Shown: positions 55,451 to 64,000 of the stretch, in pieces
How positions within the stretch are numbered: position 1 is the stretch's first letter
Layout of the letters: each line of letters opens with the position of its first letter
Assembly (NCBI GenBank): GCA_026315105.1
Contig: CM048746.1
Location: forward strand, 139,234,730-139,298,729
Reading direction: 5' to 3'
Length of the DNA stretch: 64,000 nucleotides
Source of the DNA: Locusta migratoria
Lineage: Eukaryota > Arthropoda > Insecta > Orthoptera > Acrididae
Program-made: the position numbers and the translations under genes
The notes under the pieces: generated by a model
What the model was told of the DNA's origin: nothing
The model's database searches: none
Seen by the model: the letters and a program-made list of their open reading frames with translations, nothing else

Positions 55451-57556
55451 ACGAAAAAAAGAATAATTCTAGTCGAGTATCCAGAAAGGGCTACTCTGAA
55501 ATTTCAGCTACGTACCTCTATACATAAAAAGTTACGCGCACCGTTGCATTACGTTTAGAACGACCTTCGTATTTTTTATGTGGCACCTTTTACGTACAGA
55601 TATTAGTGTGAGGTACTTTTTGCTTCTACGTCGAATTGTTTGTTGTTCCAAACCGCAAACACAAACGTTGCAATCTGATGTTACCCGTTTTGCCTTACGC
55701 CAGCCGCAAGTGAACGACGCCTGTCCGTGTAGACTTCACTGCGTTTCATTGCGTTGCCGTTTCTACAAGCTTGCGGCTCAAGTAGTCCAGCGTTTATTCC
55801 ACTTCACCGGTGATACTCGGGATTATAGGGGGCCGACGCTACGAATAACCAGAAAACGTACGAGTTTCAATATCTACATTTAAAATTTTTCAAATAACAA
55901 AACACCCTGATATAATACTGTTCGGTACCCCATCCTGAATCAACTCTTAAAATATATGCACTAGTACATATCACACCCTGCAATAAAAGTAGTTTGTTCG
56001 TATTTTAGGCGCTGCCATGCAGTTCGTATGATATTCATGAAATTATTTCACACTTGACTTTCAACACATGACCTTCAAAACAATCATGAGATATCGTACG
56101 ATGCATGAAGGAGGGTACCTAACAATAGAGTAGCACCGTTTGACGGATCGCCATTATTTGTATTAATGTTCGCAGAAAATTGTGGGAAAACTTATATAAA
56201 GATCTGTCTATGCAACTGAAAAACACATCTTCTTGTAGTACGCGTTTCACCTTTTTAGAATATGTTCATTAGCCTGGAATACATAGGTGTTCTAACTTTA
56301 CCTACTACTGATTATATGTTAAACGATGAGTAATCTTCTTGCAGATACAAAGTCATTGAAGTTTCTAAGTTTGTAGCAGGCATCGTCACCACTGTATACA
56401 CTGATACTTACATTTATGTACAGCGTTCCAATAGTAGGTGTAACTAGAATTTTGATGTGTGTGCAGAACATTTTACGCATTTTTTAAAATAATCAACTGA
56501 AAAATGTGGTAAAATACTCGTCGTTTTATTTTCCGTCACACATTTATTGAACCAAAACTGGCTGATAACTCTCACATAACTACCCTGACAATAATTTCAA
56601 TAATTTGCCGATAACTGACCATAACTAACTCACAGCCTCTCTGGCAAAGTATTTATATATTGTCAAACTATGATCTTCTTTGGCAGTAATTACATAAATG
56701 CTACGTATTGAAAGTTACAGTAAAACATTGTTGAGATAAATAATTTTACAATTAAAATATTCAATATCCTATGAGTACATAATTTTCATATAAACAAAAT
56801 GTAGAAATTTACAATACAAATTCGGAGCATACGAAATGTGATTTGCTAACAGAATGTACTGTATGATTTTAATTCACATTTTTATGAGCGAAAGAGATGC
56901 GAATATTACCACAGAATTCTATATTTTAGTGACATTGAGGTTTAATAAAAGTAACTTGTTTATCCAAATACGAGACTGTGGCAACTTCCTTTACTATTTC
57001 AAATTCAATACCTTCGTATCAATTAGTGAATATTCCAATATGCAGTGCTTTCAGGTGATTTCTTATTTCAGTGATCAAAATTTCTGGAAGGGTAGATACT
57101 GTTAAAAAAACTTCAACGCTTTGTGTTTCTGTTCACAATATTTGATTCATTGGTTATGAACAGTCTTCTTAGACCATCATCAAAAAACTAACCGGAAGGC
57201 TTCGGTTCTGGAATCTACACCTATAAAAATGTAAATCCTCGTTTATGCAAAACCGCCACTCTCCAAAGGTTTGTAACCTGTTTTTTTAATCTTGAAACAA
57301 ATAATGTGTAACAGAAACATGGTGTTGAAGTTTTTACTGTCTGTGTTTCTCCCAGTACCGACGGAATAGTCTATAAATATTATCGGTTTACAATACTTCG
57401 AATCTTCAAGAATGAACAATATATTTTTTTCATTTAAACAATATAGTTTTTATCTCATCGTTTAATAATGCAAAATGAGTTAATGAGACGCAGATACAAG
57501 TCCTTATAACTATTAAAGGTGCACAAAAAAGGCTGTGTAAAAACATCGAATTGCAA
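55451..57556. other. AT-rich stretch, nothing recognised
   Basis: Over 2 kb without a recognisable gene or repeat family. It is the longest such interval in the window, so it is either unique DNA or very old repeats. Confidence 0.5.
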
Positions 57557-57796
57557 AGTTGTTGTATTGCTCTTCAGACTGCTTTGATGCAGCTCTCCAC
57601 GCTACTCTGTCCTGTGCAAGTCTCTTCATCTGTGAATAGGTTCGGCAACCTACATCCTTTTGAATCTGCTAACTGTATTCGTCCCTCGGTCTGCATCTAC
57701 TATTTTTACCCCTCACACTTCCGTGTAATGGTAAGTTGACGATTCCTTGATGTCTCAGAATGTGTCCCACCAATCTATCCCTTCTCTTAGTCAGCA
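57557..57796 (-). mobile_element. RTE-like 3' end fragment
   Basis: On - it ends with CAGACTGAAGAGC and a short CAACAAC-like tail; the 5' side reads TGACTAAGAGAAGGGATAGA. This is the last ~240 bp of the RTE family. The Jockey-like LINE follows directly. Confidence 0.82.
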
Positions 57797-58685
57797 TTAA
57801 AACCAACTGCAGAACAACCTGAATAAGATATCACTATGGTGTGAAAATTGGCAATTGAGACTAAGTAATGAGAAGTGTGAAGTCGTCCACATGAGTACGA
57901 AAAGAAATCCGTTAAACTTTGTTTGCAAGATTAATCAATCAAAAGTGACGTCCGTAAACTCCACAAAATACCTAGGAATTACTATCACTTCAGACTTAAA
58001 CTGGAAATAACACGTAGATTACGTCGTGGGAAAAGGGAACCAAGACTGCGTTTTATTGGCAGAACCCTTAAAAGATGTAACAGAACTACTAAAAAAGCTC
58101 CATACACTACGCTTGTCCGTCCTTTTTTGGAGTATTGCTGCCCAGTGTGAGATCCTTATCAGGTGGGCTTGACGGAGTCCAAAGAAGAGCAGCTCGTTTC
58201 GTATTGTCACGATACAGGGGAGACAGTGATATGGAAATGATACAGGATCTGGGATGGGAACCATTACATCAACGGCGCTTATCGCTGCGGCGTGGGCCAC
58301 TTAGGAAACTACAATCGCTAACATGCTCCTCCGAATGCGAAAATATATTGTTGACTCCCACTTACATAGGTAGAAATGATCATAGGAATAGAATACGCGC
58401 CGGCCGCGGTGGCCGAGGGGACTCAGGCGCTCCAGTCACTGTCTGCACGGCCACTACGGTCGGGGTTTCGAATCCCCCCTCGGGCATGGATATTTGTGCC
58501 GTCCTAGTTCGTAAGTAGTTCATAAGTTTAGGGACTGATGACCCCGTAGTTAAGTCCCATAGACTATACAAACAAACAAATAGAATACGAGAAATCAGAG
58601 CTCGAACTGAGAGATTCAGATGTTCTGTCTCCCCGCGCGCTATTCGAGAATGGAATGGGAGATAAATAGTATAACGGTGCTTACA
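57797..58685 (+). pseudogene. Jockey/CR1-like LINE 3' end, split by a SINE
   Basis: Readable blocks are LRLSNEKCEVVHMSTKRNPL (about 57860), STKYLGITITSDLNWK (57960), then in other frames FIGRTLKRCNRTTKKAPYTT, LVRPFLEYCCPV and GVQRRAARFVLSRYRGD, followed by DLGWEPLHQRRL. This is the thumb and C-terminal tail of a Jockey/CR1-type reverse transcriptase. The 3' UTR (CGCGCTATTCGAGAATGGAA) follows after the SINE. It is the same family as 949-1698. Confidence 0.85.
58398..58578 (+). mobile_element. SINE-A copy with target-site duplication
   Basis: Slightly shortened SINE-A with the end AAACAAACA. AATAGAATACG at 58387-58397 is repeated at 58579-58589. Nested in the Jockey-like LINE. Confidence 0.92.
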
Positions 58686-59448
58686 CATGGTATAGTAGTA
58701 AAATTAATGTATTTTGTTTTCACAGCAACAAATAAATGGAATACTCACTGATGATGACACATAGGTGCCAGAATTCTATTCTGCTTGTCTGTATTTCTTT
58801 TTCAGCTCCTGACACCTCCTTCCTGTTTTCCTACGGGGTGTGTGTTCTGTTTTTGACGGGGTGTTTGCTGCGTCATCTTACCACTAAAACTGAAGGTGGC
58901 GGTGAGTCGGTCAGAAGAGACAGCCGGTGTTGAGTGTTTTGCGGTAACGGCGGTTTATTTGTGCGGCGGGGCGGCAGAGTAGATTGGGATGCGGCCGTCC
59001 CCTCGTGCAGCCGCCGAGATAAGCTGGCGCTGCTGCTGGCTCCCCTCTGCAAAGCCTCGCCAGAGTAGACAAAACGCGCGGTCGATAGCCGGCAGGAGGC
59101 CGTCCCCACTTGCCGGCCGTGTTTTCTCGTCCCGGGGATCCTTGAACGGCAAATGCGCCACTACTTGCCGCCGGAACGGGCCGTGAATAAAAGACGAGCG
59201 ACGCGCCGAGGTGCTGGTGTGGGCGCGCGCGCCTGACGTCTTCCTGACGAACAGCAACAGCACGTGCCGGGAGCATGTGCTTCTGGAATCTATATCGATA
59301 AAAACTGCTCATCTCACAAAGTTCCTTACCTGTTTTTTAATCATTTTCTGCTGGCTGAAAGATGAATTTTATTATTATTATTACTAGCTTTTTAGATTTG
59401 TGTGGGGCCTGCAGTGTTAAAAATGTCTTTTAATGACATATTAAAGAA
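58686..59448. other. No gene recognised; CpG-rich block
   Basis: The block at 58970-59270 is GC-rich with an internal AT core (CGTGAATAAAAGACG). Open frames are explained by composition. Confidence 0.4.
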
Positions 59449-60442
59449 TCCAAGACACTGCTATTAAATACTGATAGCTTTTGTTGGCTCCTTGTTATTG
59501 GCACAATAAGCTTATTTCGGCTATTAAACGCCATCCTCGGGTGTTGTGAGATTTTCTTCAATTCATTTCAATATCGTCGGAAATCGATCTGTCAAATGTC
59601 GTACACTCTTGTTCTATTTTATCAATCTCTATTTATGTCTGTTTTTGGCTGGATCTTCATTTTACTCATAAATTGACGAAAATACAGATGGATAAAATAG
59701 AACCCCTCGGGAATGGACGATTGTGTTGTCTTCAGTATAAGTAAGTTCATAAGTAGTTTGTATGTTTAGGGACTGATTACCCCGCACTTAAGTGCCATAA
59801 GCTTGACGAACATTCGAAATTTGATAAAATAGTACAAGAGTGTACACTCTTGATCTATTTTTTCAAATGTTCGTCAAGCTTATGGTACTTAAGTGCGGGG
59901 TAGTCAGTCCCTAAACTTACAAACTACTTATGAACTTACTTATACTAAAGACAACACAATCGTCCATTCCTGAGGGGTTCTATTTCATCCATCTGTATTT
60001 ACGTCTATTTATGAGTAACAGGGAGATCCAGTCATAAACAGACGTAAACAGAGATTGGTAAAATAGAGCCGGCCGCGGTGGCCGAGGGGACTGCGGCGCA
60101 TCAGTCGCGGTCTACACGGCCACTACGGTTCGGGGTTCGAACCCCCCCTCGGGCATGGATACTTGTGCCATCCTTAGTGTTAGTTAGTTCATAAGTAGCT
60201 TGTAAGTTTAGGGACTGATGACCCCGCAGTTAAGTGCCATAAGCTTAACAAACATTTGAACATTTGATAAAATAGAACAAGAGTGTCCGAAATGTGACAG
60301 ATCAATTTCCAACAATATTGAACAGAATTGAAGAAAATCTCACAATACCTGAGGATGGCGTTTAATAGCCGAAATATGCTCATTGTGCCAATAACAATGT
60401 GCCAAAAAAAGTATCAATATTTAATAGCAGTTTCTTGGATTA
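59449..60442. mobile_element. Foldback palindrome of about 0.8 kb, carrying SINE pieces in both arms
   Basis: The centre is a perfect 18-bp palindrome, CAAGAGTGTACACTCTTG (59835-59852). The sequence on either side is inverted-repeated for about 395 bp: left arm 59449-59843, right arm 59844-60442 once a SINE (60067-60262) is removed. The inner arms contain a 5'-truncated SINE-A fragment each (left about 59702-59815 on +, right about 59870-59985 on -). The outer arms share CGGCTATTAAACGCCATCCT and GTGAGATTTTCTTCAATTC. The arms look about 85-95% identical by eye. No protein is encoded. Confidence 0.85.
60067..60262 (+). mobile_element. SINE-A copy inserted in one arm of the palindrome
   Basis: Complete SINE-A. 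The short flank TAAAATAGA (about 60057-60066 and 60267-60276) is repeated with little variation. It is absent from the left arm, so it came after palindrome formation. Confidence 0.88.
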
Positions 60443-60457
60443 AAACTTCAATATGTT

Positions 60458-60646
60458 ATCAATAAAATTCTTCTGGGTATGAAACCGCGTCGTCATTTTA
60501 TAAATTCCACCGACGTTTCGGCCACTGTTGCACCCTTCATCAGGGTCTGTGTCTTACACATTAAGGCCGCCTGCAACAGTGGCCGAAACGTCGGTGGAAT
60601 TTATAAAATAACGACGCGGTTTCATACCCAGAAGAATTTTATTGAT
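60458..60646. repeat. Hairpin repeat with CTGATGA/GAAACG motifs
   Basis: Arms of about 80 bp (start ATCAATAAAATTCTTCTGGG, end at the complementary ATTGAT) enclose a loop of about 35 bases. The arms carry CCGACGTTTCGGCCACTGTT. On the - strand, CCTGATGAAGGGTGCAAC is followed by GGCCGAAACG. Confidence 0.88.
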
Positions 60647-60789
60647 AGTGACAACAGCTGCGGAAGCCTACGTTTGCAATCAATATGTTATTACTGTCTT
60701 AATACTCGCTACTTCGCACACGTAGACTGGATGGCCTGCATTGGTTTTTCTGCTTCTAAATATAAATTTTCATAGATTTAGCTTTAAAA

Positions 60790-60934
60790 CGCTACGTTCG
60801 GGGGTTCTAATACCCCCTCAGGCATGGATGTTTGTGTCGTCTTTAGTATAAGGTAGTTCATAAGTAGTTTGTAAGTTTAGGGACCGATGACCCTGCAGTT
60901 AAGTCCCTTAAGCTTAACAAACATTTGAACAACA
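60790..60934 (+). mobile_element. SINE-A copy, 5' truncated, with target-site duplication
   Basis: Starts within the tRNA-like part (CTACGTTCGGGGGTTCTAAT). TTAGCTTTAAAA at 60778-60789 is repeated at 60935-60946, so truncation happened at insertion. Confidence 0.92.
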
Positions 60935-61024
60935 TTAGCTTTAAAAAATGCTTTTCCAATTAAGTATTTTGATACAACTTGCCACCCGCTCTTCCACCAT
61001 TGAGGACAGAATTCAAAACATCCG

Positions 61025-61920
61025 GAATCACATTTTCTTTTAAATTTTAACAATGGTTCCAAATCGAAATTTTCGCATTTCTACCATCAAAATAGTCTTA
61101 GTAGCACCCTTAAAAGATATTTCCTTATTTCACCCGCTTAATGGTTGGATTTCCAAAAATATCGAAACATGTGTTTTTAAAATTCCGATCGAAAGACTGA
61201 ATCCGAAGTTTTGTATTTCTTGCTTGAACATTGCCTTAATAGCAACGTACTTTCAAAAACACGTTCATCCCCTATTTCACCACTGATGCCTACAGTCTAG
61301 CATAAACAACATCTACAAATTTCAACTTTCTATCATCTGTAGATTTACTTTTCAGCGCCGTTTTTCTGTCTTTTAGAAACGGATTGAGAACGTGAAATTT
61401 CTTTCTTACGCTTTGGCATCTTTCTTAGTAGTTTTACTTTTCAAACTGCAATATGCACTTACTTTTATTTATTAGTACGCTTGTTGCAGAAAAAGAACTG
61501 AAGAATGTGCATCGCGTTTCGCTGTATATAACCTATTTGCTATTATAGTGTCAAAGTCATCGCTGTTCTTCATTTCGAATTTTATATAAGCTGACGACTT
61601 ACAACCACTGTATCTTCCACCCTCTTATAGCTATCGACACGGAACTGCTGTGTGTACAACGGAAGACTTTGTACTACAACAACACAAAGAGATCGTTCGT
61701 GTCCATGGTGTAGTTTTTGCTGAAGAGCAGAATATTGACATCCTCACGTAGAATTTTATATACGTCGGTAACTTTCAACTCAATATCTTCCACCCCCTTT
61801 TCGTTATCAACCCTCTACCACCATAGTGCACAATGGGAGAGTGATACCTTCTACCACATATAAGCACTAATCGTTTTCGATGTGTAGTTTTGGCTGCGGA
61901 GTGAAATATAGGCACAAAGA
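61025..61920. repeat. Degenerate repeat region with two tandem units
   Basis: Units at about 61583-61750 and 61751-61915 share TTTTATATA.G, ATCTTCCACCC, GATCGTT/AATCGTT and GTGTAGTTTT.GCTG blocks in the same order. The preceding 61025-61300 has 'ATGTGTTTTTAAAATTCCGA', which resembles common insect interspersed repeats. Family unknown. Confidence 0.5.
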
Positions 61921-61923
61921 CCT

Positions 61924-61952
61924 CAATTTTATTATTATTATTATTATTATTT
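61924..61952. repeat. (ATT)n microsatellite
   Basis: About nine ATT units. Confidence 0.9.
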
Positions 61953-62115
61953 CAAATTACATAGTGGCTGTAGGCCTCCACTTGACTTAATTCTTTGAAA
62001 TTTTGACACAACATTTGAAGAAACACAACTTCTTGGTTAAAGAAATACTATGTAAAATCATAAGGTTATAGACACACAACTAGCAGGTGTATTTTGAATA
62101 GGGTAAAGCACATCG

Positions 62116-62600
62116 AGGAATGTGGAGATATAAACTAGCTGACAATCTCGCTGAAAGAGTGGCACGATCACGAAAATCAATAGGCTACAGTAAAATACCT
62201 ACAAGTGCGGAGAAGAAGAAACTTCAAGAGGAGTTTACGAACAAATGGGAGATCGAGTGGCAAAGAACAAAAAACGGTGAAATCACAAACGATCCGACAA
62301 CGTTTAATGATTAAACTCCCAATATCACTGAATTTTACAGCAATGATAACAGGTCATGGGAAACTGAAAGCCTATTATCAAAGCTTCAAAATAACTGAAG
62401 ATAGAACGTGCACATGTAACAGATATATCCAAACTGTTGATAACATGTTTTTCGAGTGCTGTAACTTACTGAAAGAGAGGGACCATCTCAGGAAAAAAAG
62501 AAAAAGGCTGCCAAAGAAGGAGAATGGCGTGTCAGTAAATTTGATTTGGTACATAAATTCATTACAGACTTCTACAATTTCTGTAATTCAATAAGATTTC
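62116..62600 (+). pseudogene. R1/I-type LINE ORF2 C-terminus, frameshifted
   Basis: First frame: WRYKLADNLAERVARSRKSI (the RNase H end 'AD.LA') then SAEKKKLQEEFTNKWEIEWQ. After a frameshift near 62300 a second frame reads LNFTAMITGHGKLKAYYQSF, KITEDRTCTCNRYIQTVDNM and FFECCNLLKERDHL. The C-C-H-C motif (C.C...Q.V.H..FEC in the family) has Asn for His. A distinct family from the copy at 43746, with only the end present. Confidence 0.75.
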
Positions 62601-62855
62601 CTGCTGTGTAAATGTCATTTGATTTCTTTATGTAAATTAATATATCTTGTTTACCTAAAATGTCTTCTTTTGCAAATGCTCTAATGTTATGCACTGTATT
62701 TGTGTTTGTCAAAATACCTGATGTAACCGACTGAATTTAACCTTCAAATATTACTATGTAATGAGGAATATAAAAAAGACTTCTACTTTTATGACTAACA
62801 TTGTACCTCTTTGGTCAATATTATGAATTGGGTTCTTGTGTCTGTTGGTCCAATA

Positions 62856-62954
62856 AAAAATGTTCAAATATTTGTAAATCTATCGGACCAAACTGCGTGG
62901 TCATCGGCCCGTAGCTTACAAACTACTTAAACCTAGGTAAACTAACCTAAGGAC

Positions 62955-63007
<53 letters not shown>

Positions 63008-63100
63008 ACACACGCCCCAGGTAGGACTCGAACCTCCACGGCGAGCAACCGCGCGCTCCTCAGCCAGACGCTTTAGACCGCTCGGCTACTCCACCGCGGC
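62856..63100 (-). mobile_element. SINE-B copy with (CA)n tract
   Basis: Complete SINE-B in the - orientation. TTGGTCCAATA at 62845-62855 is repeated at 63101-63111. CA repeat at about 62957-63012. Confidence 0.93.
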
Positions 63101-63111
63101 TTGGTCCAATA

Positions 63112-63647
63112 CTTTTCCATTCTCACAGATCGCGCATTTGTTTCAGATCGAGCCTTTCTTTCCTCATCTAAAATCATCATTGCCAGTCTTTGTTAATTTT
63201 TATTTGTAGTGTGACGTGTTTGTCCTGAAGTATCTTTAATGCGTATTTACTGCCTTTCAAGCCTCTCGTTGTTATCTGTGATTTCATCATGTTCTCCTTG
63301 ATCTCTGTGATCCGTATCTTCTCAGTTATCCTCCTGCTAATTCTATTTTCTGTTATCCTCATCAAAGGTTCTAGAAAAGAGGCCAGTTTCTTTTTCAGTG
63401 TACTTATGACTGGTTCTAGTTCTTTATAAACGGTTTCATTAGAAAGTTTTTTCCAAACCCAGACTTCTTGTAATTTTTTTATTTATCCACGTTCCGAATA
63501 TCATCCTTTCTACAAGGTGCGTCTGAGAAGTTCTGTGAATGGTCCCGTATTTTACAAATCGCGCCGGCGAGGCTGAGGTGACCGCGCATACACATTGAGG
63601 TACATGTCAACAAGCGTCCCCTATTGTGCAGAGCACCGCAGTGAAGC
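63112..63647. other. No gene recognised
   Basis: AT-rich DNA without identifiable motifs. A - strand ORF (63177-63365) rich in Ile, Arg and Lys is probably chance. Confidence 0.45.
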
Positions 63648-63995
63648 GGTAGGCCGCAGTGGAGTGGCTGGACGTTCTATGGCCTCTCGCTCCGGAGTGC
63701 GCAGTTGCTCGCTGTTGGAGGTTCGAGTCCTCCCTCGTGCATGGTAGTTGTGTTGTCCTTGGATTATTTTAACTTAGTTAAAGTACTTTGCGTAAAATTT
63801 CTGGGCTGATAGGCCGTGGTCGACAGATAAAACTTTCCATAACGTTTCGTCTTCCGGAGCTGAAGAAAGTTCTATCAACCCGGAAATTTTAAGTGAAGTT
63901 GACTCCGGCCGTGGAAACTTACATTGTATGATTAGTTAAAGTAGTTTGTAAGCCTAGGTCTAATACCCAAAGAAGTCCCATAAATTTACAAATAT
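63648..63995 (+). mobile_element. SINE-B copy split by a foldback insertion
   Basis: Head GCCGCAGTGGAGTGGCTGGA and box B GGAGGTTCGAGTCC run to 63790. The SINE tail resumes at about 63933 (TAGTTAAAGTAGTTTGTAAG). Between lies an inserted element. It may continue to the window edge. Confidence 0.82.
63791..63932. mobile_element. Small inverted-repeat insertion inside the SINE
   Basis: TAAAATTTCTGGGCTGATAG (63793-63812) is the near-complement of CTATCAACCCGGAAATTTTA (63872-63891). TAGTTAAAGTACTTTG (63775-63790) and TAGTTAAAGTAGTTTG (63933-63948) flank the insertion as a duplication with one mismatch. It contains AACGTTTCGTC, like other hairpins in the window. Confidence 0.75.
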
Positions 63996-64000
63996 TTAAA

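Overview
The window is animal nuclear DNA of the large-genome insect type, most likely an orthopteran (grasshopper or locust). It is dominated by decayed mobile elements, contains a probable single exon of a conserved animal gene, and shows no bacterial features: no operons, no long intact ORFs, no rRNA or CRISPR. The orthopteran suggestion rests on the repeat families (abundant tRNA-derived SINEs whose tail reads like 'GGGACTGATGACCCCGTAG', RTE elements with CAA-type tails, Jockey-, I- and Penelope-like elements, several mariner/Tc1 families). It is inference from memory of such genomes, not a database match.

The only host gene I can support is one 189-bp exon at 6420-6608 (+). It has a good splice acceptor and donor and encodes the end of the PDZ domain and part of the split PH domain of a beta-type syntrophin. 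The rest of the window is therefore probably intron or flanking DNA of that gene. GC-rich blocks near 9.0, 22.1, 31.2-31.7, 37.2, 41.3, 52.0 and 59.1 kb have no recognisable coding content.

Layout. 0-6 kb: a Jockey-like LINE 3' end split by a SINE, several SINEs, and an RTE copy split by a SINE. 6-9 kb: the syntrophin exon, a Helitron-like end with degenerate internal repeats, and a SINE with a long CG/CA tract. 9-16.4 kb: a Helitron-like element, then an RTE copy broken up by a SINE, a Tc1 element and an LTR-like insertion, a second RTE copy, and the 3' end of another LINE. 17-31 kb: a Jockey-like ORF2 fragment, SINEs, a LINE C-terminus, an internally deleted mariner with intact terminal repeats, a TTAA-flanked piggyBac-like element, a palindromic mariner, and a Tc1 element interrupted by other repeats. 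31.8-35.2 kb: one very large imperfect inverted repeat around an unidentified short ORF. 36-47 kb: SINEs, Tc1 fragments, a hairpin element, an RNase-H LINE 3' end with a perfect target-site duplication, and a LINE split by two SINEs. 47-56 kb: a LINE endonuclease-domain fragment, the longest RTE copy, a Penelope-like element with a GIY-YIG domain inside inverted repeats, a tRNA-cored inverted-repeat element, and a broken mariner. 56-64 kb: AT-rich DNA, an RTE/Jockey pair, a ~1-kb foldback palindrome carrying SINE pieces, another hairpin, and a LINE 3' end. The window ends in a SINE interrupted by a small foldback element.

No element here looks autonomous; every coding region has stops, frameshifts, deletions or lost catalytic residues. 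The most unusual structures are the palindromes (27.7, 31.8, 52.4, 53.4 and 59.4 kb) and the CTGATGA...GAAA hairpins in and near the Penelope-like element, which resemble the core of a hammerhead ribozyme. Repeat families were named by reading translations and recalling family motifs; no search was run.
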